DNA of 5,005 nt from Firmicutes bacterium ZCTH02-B6 (GTDB lineage Bacteria; Bacillota; Limnochordia; Limnochordales; ZCTH02-B6). Under the pieces are notes generated by a model. It saw only the letters and a program-made list of their open reading frames with translations. It was not told the origin of the DNA and did not search any database. The first letter of the stretch is position 1; each line of letters begins with the position of its first letter. The position numbers and the translations under genes are program-made. This document shows positions 1-5,005 of the stretch, piece after piece. The stretch spans positions 1 to 5,005 of the forward strand of contig LZRQ01000223.1 of assembly GCA_002159155.1 (NCBI GenBank). The letters are read 5' to 3'.

Positions 1-1532
1 ACTTTCACTACGCCCTCGAAGCCGAGCGGGGCTTGGACTGCACGGAGGACCACTTTTGCCCCGGGACGTTTCACGGTCGGCTCGAGGGGCCCGGCGACGA
101 GGTTTTCCTTGTCGGGCACTGCCCGGCCCCCACGGCAGGCGAGGCGCCAACGGAGGCGCCCCCACCGCCGTGGCGCGACGGCCCGCATGCCTTGGCTCGT
201 TGGGCTGAGGACGCGTACCGCCAAGCGGTCGAGCGGCGAGAGCGGCTTTTGCGGGCGGCCCGGAGAAACCTTCGTGAACGAGGGGACCCGGACGTCGACC
301 GGCTTGCGCTGGCGGCCGACGACTTTGTGGCGTGGCGTGGGACGACCCGGGCCGCGACCATCATCGCCGGCTACCCGTGGTTCACGGACTGGGGCCGCGA
401 CGCCATGATCAGCCTGCCAGGCCTGCTGTTGTGCACGGGCAGGCACGAGCTGGCTCGGGAGGTGCTGCTCACTTTCGCCGCCCACCGAGCCGCAGGACTC
501 GTCCCCAACCGCTTTGCCGACGAAGGCCAAGAGGCTGCCTACAACGCCGTCGACGCGTCCCTTTGGTTTGTCTATGCGGCCTGGAAATACTTCCTGGCCA
601 CCGGGGATTCGGTCACGACAGCCCAAGAACTGCTGCCCGTGGCCGTAGACATCTTGCGGCACTACCTAAAGGGCACCCGGCACGGCATACGCGTGGACGG
701 TGACGGTCTTGTTTGCGCTGGCGAAGAAGGTCTGCAGTTGACGTGGATGGACGCCAAAGTCGGGGAGTGGGTGGTGACGCCGCGCAGGGGCGCGGCGGTG
801 GAGATCAACGCCCTATGGTATAACGCCCTGCGCTGCGTGGAAACGCTAGCTCGGAAACTGGGGAGAGCGGACGCAGCTGAGTGGGGCCGGTTGGCGCGCG
901 CCGTGCGCGACAGCTTCCGCCAGCGCTTTTGCCGACCGGATGGCGGGCTTTGGGATGTGGTGCCTGACAAGGAGCGTACGGCGCGAGGCGAGGCACTTGA
1001 GCGGGCCGACGGCGCTTTCCGGCCTAACCAGCTGCTCGCAGCATCACTGCCGTTCCCGGTTGTCGATCGCAATGTCGGACGCCGCATTGTCACGCTCGTG
1101 TCCGCGCGGCTCCTTACGCCCGTCGGCCTGCGGACTCTCGCGCCGGACGAGCCCGGCTACCGCGGCAAGTACGTGGGCGATCAGTGGGAGAGGGACGCGG
1201 CGTACCATCAGGGAACCGCGTGGCCTTGGTTGCTAGGGCCGTACGTGACCGCACTGTTGCAGTGTTTCGGCCGGTCGCCCGCAACCGTGGCGGCCGCCCG
1301 CCGCCTTCTGGAACCCCTGCGCCGCCACTTGGCCGCGGAGGGAGCCCTCGGGCAGGTGTCCGAGATTTTTGACGGCGACCCGCCTCACCGGCCGCGCGGG
1401 TGCTTTGCCCAAGCATGGAGCGTCGCGGAGGTGCTCCGGGTCTCGTCGGAGGAACTGGAGGGTCGGCATGTTCGCCCGGGAGATCATGGCGTCGGACGCG
1501 GTAGCCGTGACGCCGGACACCTCCTTGGCTGA
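1..1532 (+). CDS. Glycogen debranching enzyme (amylo-alpha-1,6-glucosidase, GDE_C/GH133-type), 5' partial
   Basis: Hydrolyses alpha-1,6 branch points of glycogen-like glucans in the cytoplasm. The frame is open from position 3 to the TGA at 1530-1532. The first visible residues (ALEAERGLD, EDHFCPGTF) match the end of the N-terminal domain of these enzymes, so the gene starts upstream and the in-frame TTG at 33 is not the true start. A Pro/Ala-rich linker (about 125-180) leads into an (alpha/alpha)6 glucosidase domain. Its motifs in order are GYPWFTDWGRDAMISLPG (369-422), VPNRFADEG, LTWMDAK (near 740), VEINALWYNAL, RPNQLLAASLP, YHQGTAWPWLLGPYV (near 1203), SEIFDGD (near 1360) and GCFAQAWSVAEVLR (near 1400). 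Conserved carboxylates lie in these motifs, but I cannot assign the catalytic pair with certainty. The last 20-odd residues run into the next gene and look unlike the family. It is the first visible gene of a three-gene plus-strand run. The family call is very secure; exact substrate range is inferred. Confidence 0.95.
   Translation, partial: FHYALEAERGLDCTEDHFCPGTFHGRLEGPGDEVFLVGHCPAPTAGEAPTEAPPPPWRDGPHALARWAEDAYRQAVERRERLLRAARRNLRERGDPDVDRLALAADDFVAWRGTTRAATIIAGYPWFTDWGRDAMISLPGLLLCTGRHELAREVLLTFAAHRAAGLVPNRFADEGQEAAYNAVDASLWFVYAAWKYFLATGDSVTTAQELLPVAVDILRHYLKGTRHGIRVDGDGLVCAGEEGLQLTWMDAKVGEWVVTPRRGAAVEINALWYNALRCVETLARKLGRADAAEWGRLARAVRDSFRQRFCRPDGGLWDVVPDKERTARGEALERADGAFRPNQLLAASLPFPVVDRNVGRRIVTLVSARLLTPVGLRTLAPDEPGYRGKYVGDQWERDAAYHQGTAWPWLLGPYVTALLQCFGRSPATVAAARRLLEPLRRHLAAEGALGQVSEIFDGDPPHRPRGCFAQAWSVAEVLRVSSEELEGRHVRPGDHGVGRGSRDAGHLLG
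1457..1462 (+). promoter_or_regulatory. Ribosome binding site of the CBS-domain gene
   Basis: GGAGGG lies five bases upstream of the ATG at 1468, inside the 3' end of the debranching enzyme gene. A second GGAGG (1448-1452) lies slightly further upstream. This site decides the start: the frame is open back to a TTG at 1369, but the extra 33 residues are Arg-rich, unlike any CBS protein, and correspond to a shadow of the upstream gene. Confidence 0.75.
1468..1529 (+). other. Coding overlap between debranching enzyme and CBS gene
   Basis: The debranching frame continues to the TGA at 1530-1532, while the CBS gene begins with ATG at 1468, in the +1 frame relative to it. The overlap including the stop codon is 65 bp. 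In this stretch the CBS frame carries a canonical family sequence (DAVAVTPDTSLADVASLM just inside the N-terminus). The debranching frame carries a Gly/Arg/His-rich tail without family resemblance. The shared bases are therefore probably constrained by the CBS protein, and the debranching tail is read-through sequence. Confidence 0.7.
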
Positions 1533-1929
1533 TGTGGCGTCGCTCATGGTCGAGCACCGCGTCGATGGGGTACCGGTGACGGACGACGCCGGGCACCTTT
1601 TGGGCCTGATAACGGCCACCGACTTCTTGCGACTGCTATTGCCTAACCGCGTGCGGTTTCTGGGTGTCGACTTGTACTTGGCCCCCCGGCGGCTGCACCA
1701 GGCGCTGCTCAAGCAGATTGCTGGTGTGCGGGCCGCCGACGTCATGACGCGGGCGGTGCACACCGTCGAGCCCGATGCGCCGCTGGAAAAAGTGATTGGC
1801 CTTATGGGCGAGCACAGCGTGCGCCATCTGCCCGTCGTGGAGGACGGAAGGCTTGTGGGCGTCATTCACCGCATGGACGTGGTGCGGCTGTTTAGCCGCT
1901 GGATGACCGAGGAGGAGACAAGCCCGTGA
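1468..1929 (+). CDS. Stand-alone two-CBS-domain protein (probable nucleotide-sensing regulator)
   Basis: Encodes 153 residues that consist almost entirely of a CBS pair (Bateman module). CBS1 spans about residues 5-57 (VPVTDD then GHLLGLITATDFL) and CBS2 about 88-142 (VMTRAV, LPVVEDGRLVGVIHRMDVVR). About 30 residues between them (FLGVDLYLAPRRL, LLKQIAG) form the linker. CBS pairs commonly bind AMP, ADP, ATP or S-adenosylmethionine in the cleft. CBS1 keeps the ribose/phosphate-contacting pattern T49-x-x-D52, whereas CBS2 has H134-x-x-D137, with His in place of the usual Thr/Ser. There is no transmembrane segment, DNA-binding domain or enzymatic domain, so it would act as a soluble partner or sensor. 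It overlaps the preceding gene by 65 bp and the next by 4 bp (GTGA), so translation is probably coupled. A role in gauging energy state for glucan synthesis is inferred from context only. Confidence 0.92.
   Translation: MFAREIMASDAVAVTPDTSLADVASLMVEHRVDGVPVTDDAGHLLGLITATDFLRLLLPNRVRFLGVDLYLAPRRLHQALLKQIAGVRAADVMTRAVHTVEPDAPLEKVIGLMGEHSVRHLPVVEDGRLVGVIHRMDVVRLFSRWMTEEETSP
1911..1917 (+). promoter_or_regulatory. Ribosome binding site of the glycosyltransferase gene
   Basis: GGAGGAG lies eight bases upstream of the GTG at 1926, within the last codons of the CBS gene. The GTG start overlaps the CBS stop as GTGA (1926-1929), the classic arrangement for translational coupling. It supports GTG at 1926 as the true start, which places the conserved HILMLSWEYPP strand right at the N-terminus, as expected for the family. 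Confidence 0.8.
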
Positions 1930-2606
1930 CGCGGCACATCCTAATGCTCTCCTGGGAATACCCTCCCAAGGTCGTGGGCGGCCTGGCCCGCCACGTAGCT
2001 TATCTGAGCCGGGCGCTGGTGGCGCTAGGCCACCGCGTCACCGTCCTGACCCACGAGGCGCCGGGCGCACCGGCCAGGGACTGGGACGCCGGCGTAGAGG
2101 TTCATCGCCTTCCTGTCTCCGGTCCCGTGCCGGCTGATTTCCCCGGCTGGGTCATGCGCCTAAATTTCGAGATGCTCGAGCGGGCCTTCCACCTGTACGC
2201 CTGCGGCGAACGCTTTGACCTGGTCCACGCCCACGACTGGCTGGCAACGCATGCGGGCAAAGCGCTCAAACACGGCCTCGGGCTGCCTCTGGTGGCCACG
2301 GTGCACGCCACCGAATACGGGCGCAACAACGGGCTCCACAACGACTTGCAGCGGTACATCGGGAGCATCGAGTGGTGGCTCACCTACGAGGCATGGCGCG
2401 TCATTTGCTGCAGCCGTTACATGGAGGACGAAGTTCGGCGGGTGTTTCAGCTGCCGGCAGACAAAATACGCGTCGTCCCTAACGGCGTCGCGCCTCCAGC
2501 CGCGGGCGATCCGGCGGCGGACGCCGCCTTTCGCGCCCGGTTTGCCGAGCCCCACGAGGCGCTCATCTTTTTCCTGGGCCGCCTCGTACACGAAAAGGGT
2601 GTACAG

Positions 2607-2613
2607 GTCATTG
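2607..2613 (+). other. Frame-break site in the glycosyltransferase gene
   Basis: Family-like sequence ends at GTC (Val, 2607-2609) in the first frame and resumes at TTG (Leu, 2611-2613) in the +1 frame. Only the A at 2610 lies between. Relatives typically read KGVQV-L/I-L/I-x-A here. Loss of two bases, restoring one residue between Val and Leu, therefore fits the alignment better than gain of one base, which would leave the protein one residue short. No long homopolymer lies at the point itself; AAAA and GGG occur about 10-17 bases upstream. No in-frame stop, and no slippery-codon arrangement of the known +1 type, is visible. Confidence 0.85.
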
Positions 2614-3262
2614 GACGCGGTGCCGCTGATCCTCGCACGACACCCGGCTGCCCGTTTCGTTATCGCCGGGGAAGGACCCGCCCGGCCGGACCTCGAGGCG
2701 CAGGCCCAGCGGCTCGGCGTCGCCGGCCGCGTGACCTTTTACGGGTACGCCAACGACGCGGATCGCGATCGCTTTTTGCGGGCGTCTCAAGCGGCGGTGT
2801 TCCCCAGCCTCTACGAACCATTCGGCATCGTTGCCCTGGAAGCGATGGCTGTGGGCACGCCGGTGGTGGCATCGGCCACCGGGGGTTTCCGGGAGATCGT
2901 TCGCCACGGGCACAACGGGTTGCTCGCGCTCCCCGGGAGTCCCGAGTCGCTGGCCCAGCATGTGGTGGCGCTCCTTCAGGCGCCCGGCCTTGCCGACAAG
3001 TTGAGGGCCAATGCCTTGCGCGATGTGCGGGAGCGGTTTACCTGGGACCAGATCGCCGTACAGACCGCCCGCGTTTATGAGGAAGTGCTCCGGGAACTCG
3101 AGCGCAGCACGTGGGATGCCGCCCTCGCGCGGCGCCGGGCGGAAGATCAGCGGCGATTGGAGATGTGGTCGACACGGCTTACCCGCGTGCCGCCGGGACG
3201 GTACGGCGACAAGCAGGTCCAAGATGGGCACGGCCGCGGCGCGGCGGCTCTCGCCGGGGCGC

Positions 3263-3285
3263 CTATCTCAGGGCCGCCGGCATAG
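3263..3285. other. Tail-to-tail overlap of convergent genes
   Basis: The plus-strand glycosyltransferase ends with TAG at 3283-3285. The minus-strand GH57 gene ends with TAG, read on the complement of 3263-3265. Their last codons share 23 bp, with no intergenic gap. The flanks are very G+C-rich with small inverted segments (for example GCCGG at 3253-3257 and CCGGC at 3277-3281), but there is no T-tract on either strand, so no intrinsic terminator can be called. Confidence 0.8.
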
Positions 3286-4915
3286 AGCCCGGTGCGCCGG
3301 CCGCGGCAAGGAGGCCGTGATCTTCACCCGAAGCATACACCCGGTAGTCTAGCCACGGGAACAGGTTGTCCTTGCGCTCCACAGCTTCCAACCACTGGAC
3401 GTCCACATTGCCGGTCTGGATCTGCTCAAACAGCCGGTTGAAGCGCGCCAGGTGTGCCTTGGTACGCCGGATCGCGTAATCGACCGTCGTCCCCGTCGTC
3501 ATGATAAACGCCCAGTCGCTGCTCTGGGCAAGGAGCAGTTCCCGCGCCGCCTGGTTGAGCGCGCGGCGCAGCAGCGGCCCGGGGTTTCGGTGAGCGTCGG
3601 CAAGGGCGATCATGCGCTCCGCGGCCGCGTGCAGATGGCGGTAAATCCAGTCGTTGGCCCCGTTGAGCCACACTTCGCTATAGCCCAGGTGCCCCCAGCT
3701 GGACATAGACGGCTGCGCGGCCTGGGCGGCGGGAAACCGTTCCAAATACTCGGAGGGTGTGGTGAGGGCAATCGTGCGCTGGTCGTACGCGATCTTGCGT
3801 ACAAGGAAGTCGAGCCACTGTGGTCCCTCAAACCACCAATGGCCGAAAAGCTCCGCGTCATAAGGGGCGACGACGATGGGCGGGCGATCCATCCGGCCGC
3901 GCCAGTACTCCACTTGTTTCTCCCGGCTAAACATGAAATTTCCCGCGTGCAGCGCCGCCTTTTCCCGGGCCCGGTCGGGGTCGTAGGGCTGTTTCGCTTC
4001 CGTCGGGCCGGTGATCCGGTAGTACTTAATCCCTGTGTGGCTGCGGACGCCGCCTTTCAGCCACGGCCGCACGTACTCGTAGTCGAGGTCGTAGCCGATA
4101 TCGCGGTAAAACTCCCGGTAATCCCAATCACCGGGGTATCCCTCCGCCGCGCTCCAGACTTGCTTGGAGGACTCGGGATCCCGCCCAAAGACGGCGACGC
4201 CAGAGGAGGGGCACCGGATGGGGGCGTAGACGCTCGCCCATGGGCGGGGCCGCGCGTGCAGGAGGGCGTGGGTTTCCGCCACGAACCAGCAAATGCCGCC
4301 AGCGGCCAAGAGTTCGTCGTCCGGGGGGGCGTATCCGCATTCGGGGAGCCAAAACCCAGCTGGGTTCCGGCCAAAGGCGCGCCGGTACGCGTCGATGCCG
4401 ATCTGCACTTGCGCCCGCACCGCGGCGCGGTTTGGGTGCATCAGCGGCAAGTAGCCGTGGGTCGCGGCGGAGGCGAGAATTTCCAGCTTGCCCGTGTCCT
4501 GGAAAGCGCGAAACCCGGCCACAAGGTCCATGCGGTACTCGTCGACAAACAACTGCCGCGCTCTGACAAAACGCTGGTGATACATACGGGCCAGGCGGTG
4601 AAACTCGGGCTGGGCGGTGGTGCGTCCGAGTTCCTTTTCCACCAGGGCGATCAGCCCTTCGATGTGCCGCACGTACCGCTGCTGCAGCAGCTCGTCCTGC
4701 AGCATCGCTGCCAGGGTCGGCGTGACGGACATGGCCAGCTTCCAGGGGACGCCGTCCCGCTCCCACCCTGCAAACACCTCAAGGAGCGGCAGGTAGCACT
4801 CGGTGATCGCTTCAAACAGCCAGTCTTCTTCGAGAAACGCCTCGTGCTCCGGGTGGCGCACAAAGGGCAGGTGCGCGTGGAGCACCAGGGCCAAGTACCC
4901 TTGGGGCTGCGTCAC
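3263..4915 (-). CDS. GH57-type 1,4-alpha-glucan branching enzyme (with DUF1957-type C-terminal domain)
   Basis: Cleaves alpha-1,4 chains and re-attaches the fragment through alpha-1,6 bonds, creating branches in glycogen-like glucans (EC 2.4.1.18). The protein is 550 residues, normal for GH57 branching enzymes. Conserved regions appear in order: HAHLPFVRHPE (13-23), SAATHGYLPLMHP (149-161), GFWLPECGYAPPDD (187-200), APYDAELFGHWWFEGPQWL (350-368) and SSWGHLGYSEVWLNGANDW (405-423). By comparison with characterised Thermus and Thermococcus GH57 branching enzymes, E192 is the expected nucleophile and D353 the acid/base; both are present. Trp407 and Trp416 match aromatic residues known to matter in this group. 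The helical C-terminal domain (about 420-525) carries LLLAQSSDWAFIM and the AIRRTKAHLARF helix. The start is GTG with a strong ribosome binding site. The gene is convergent to the other three, so it has its own promoter, presumably beyond the window edge. Alpha-amylase or 4-alpha-glucanotransferase GH57 relatives are less likely given the ECGYAPP and SSWGHLGYSEVW signatures. Confidence 0.95.
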   Translation of the reverse strand: MTQPQGYLALVLHAHLPFVRHPEHEAFLEEDWLFEAITECYLPLLEVFAGWERDGVPWKLAMSVTPTLAAMLQDELLQQRYVRHIEGLIALVEKELGRTTAQPEFHRLARMYHQRFVRARQLFVDEYRMDLVAGFRAFQDTGKLEILASAATHGYLPLMHPNRAAVRAQVQIGIDAYRRAFGRNPAGFWLPECGYAPPDDELLAAGGICWFVAETHALLHARPRPWASVYAPIRCPSSGVAVFGRDPESSKQVWSAAEGYPGDWDYREFYRDIGYDLDYEYVRPWLKGGVRSHTGIKYYRITGPTEAKQPYDPDRAREKAALHAGNFMFSREKQVEYWRGRMDRPPIVVAPYDAELFGHWWFEGPQWLDFLVRKIAYDQRTIALTTPSEYLERFPAAQAAQPSMSSWGHLGYSEVWLNGANDWIYRHLHAAAERMIALADAHRNPGPLLRRALNQAARELLLAQSSDWAFIMTTGTTVDYAIRRTKAHLARFNRLFEQIQTGNVDVQWLEAVERKDNLFPWLDYRVYASGEDHGLLAAAGAPGSMPAALR

Positions 4916-4923
4916 GGGCGGCG

Positions 4924-4930
4924 CCTCCTC
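4924..4930 (-). promoter_or_regulatory. Ribosome binding site of the GH57 branching enzyme gene
   Basis: On the minus strand this reads GAGGAGG, eight bases upstream of the GTG whose complement is at 4913-4915. It fixes the GTG start, which gives MTQPQGYLALVLHAHLPF, putting the conserved HAHLP strand about a dozen residues from the N-terminus, as expected for the family. Confidence 0.8.
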
Positions 4931-5005
4931 GGCGGGTGAAGGTCAAAACGGCTTTGGGCTCGCGGCCGGGAGCGGGCCGGCCGGGTTTGCGGCACCGGCG
5001 GGACT
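4931..5005. other. Upstream region of the GH57 gene, no promoter recognised
   Basis: This short G+C-rich stretch contains no credible gene. On the minus strand a TTGACC (complement of 4940-4945) resembles a -35 box. However, the bases a normal distance downstream are G+C-only ribosome binding site sequence with no -10 box. A GC-only inverted repeat (CGGCCGG at 4963-4969, CCGGCCG at 4977-4983, seven-base loop) is present without a T-tract. The real promoter may lie past the window edge. Confidence 0.4.

Larger units (their letters stand above)
1926..3285 (+). pseudogene. GT-B glycosyltransferase (GT4/GT5, glycogen-synthase-like), interrupted by a frame break near 2610
   Basis: Probably adds glucose from a nucleotide sugar to an alpha-glucan in the cytoplasm. 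The first frame (from GTG 1926) gives 228 good residues: ILMLSWEYPPKVVGGLARHV (nucleotide-sugar loop), HAHDWLA at 101-107, VATVHATEYGRNNGLH, VVPNGV, and FFLGRLVHEKGVQV at 215-228. Homology then moves to the next frame at 2611: LDAVPLILARHP, FVIAGEGP, VTFYGYAND, and the donor-site motif EPFGIVALEAMAVGTPVVAS. The two Glu of its E-x7-E pattern are coded at 2815 and 2839. That frame ends with TAG at 3283-3285. Together they make about 453 residues, a normal length. The original first frame stays open to 3080 but is Arg/Gly/Pro-rich nonsense. A charged helix and an Ala/Gly tail follow the GT-B fold. The break may be a real mutation or a sequence error. Donor and acceptor are inferred: GT4 enzymes vary, and maltose-1-phosphate or trehalose-type synthesis is possible. 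Confidence 0.85.

Noticed and set aside
33..35. TTG at 33 as the start of the debranching enzyme
   Set aside because: The frame is open to the window edge, and the residues before it (YALEAERG) are part of the conserved family sequence ending in RGLD.
1369..1467. N-terminal extension of the CBS protein from TTG at 1369
   Set aside because: The extra residues are Arg-rich out-of-frame readings of the conserved debranching sequence, and a strong ribosome binding site precedes the ATG at 1468.
1233..1865. Minus-strand open frames of about 200 codons over the debranching/CBS region, and again at 2608-3231
   Set aside because: They are antisense to strongly conserved genes, show low-complexity Arg/Ser/Pro composition and carry no ribosome binding site or family motif that I can recognise.
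2590..2612. Programmed ribosomal frameshift at the glycosyltransferase break
   Set aside because: The needed shift is +1. There is no in-frame stop or rare-codon stall at the point as in prfB-like sites, and the A-rich GAAAAGGG upstream would suit only a -1 shift.
2610..3080. Continuation of the first glycosyltransferase frame to the stop at 3080 as a genuine C-terminus
   Set aside because: The residues are Arg/Gly/Pro-rich and lack all GT-B motifs, while the +1 frame in the same stretch carries the complete donor-binding domain.
3452..4939. A 495-codon open frame on the plus strand, antisense to the GH57 gene
   Set aside because: Its protein has no recognisable family pattern, and its length follows from G+C-rich codon use of the well-conserved GH57 gene on the other strand.
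4963..4983. GC-only hairpin as an intrinsic terminator or operator upstream of the GH57 gene
   Set aside because: It has no T-tract on either strand, its arms are themselves CCGG-rich low-complexity sequence, and such pairs are expected by chance in DNA of this composition.

Overview
The window is a compact alpha-glucan (glycogen-like) metabolism locus from a strongly G+C-rich bacterium. Genes are tightly packed, start codons are ATG or GTG, and three starts are preceded by strong Shine-Dalgarno sequences (GGAGG types). The protein families and these ribosome binding sites would fit a thermophilic high-GC Bacillota lineage, but no taxonomic marker is present, so this is inference only.

Layout, left to right. 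(1) Positions 1-1532, plus strand: the 3' part of a bacterial/archaeal-type glycogen debranching enzyme (amylo-alpha-1,6-glucosidase); its 5' end lies outside the window. (2) Positions 1468-1929, plus strand: a small stand-alone protein made of two CBS domains, which overlaps the debranching gene by 65 bp. (3) Positions 1926-3285, plus strand: a GT-B retaining glycosyltransferase (GT4/GT5, glycogen-synthase-like), coupled to the CBS gene by a 4-bp GTGA overlap. As given, it has a frame break at about 2610 that separates the acceptor-side from the donor-side domain. (4) Positions 3263-4915, minus strand: a complete GH57-type 1,4-alpha-glucan branching enzyme, convergent with the first three genes and overlapping the glycosyltransferase end by 23 bp. 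(5) Positions 4916-5005: upstream region of the GH57 gene, with a good ribosome binding site and no recognisable promoter.

Together the genes would supply chain elongation (glycosyltransferase), branching (GH57) and debranching (GDE) of a storage alpha-glucan. The CBS pair could be an adenylate-sensing regulator, by analogy with the known adenosine-ligand binding of CBS pairs. The main oddities are the frame break in the glycosyltransferase, the long overlap at the debranching/CBS junction, and the tail-to-tail overlap that leaves no room for an intergenic terminator. No RNA genes, mobile elements, CRISPR arrays or convincing terminators were seen. The genes look like known families; I did not find a clearly undescribed system.
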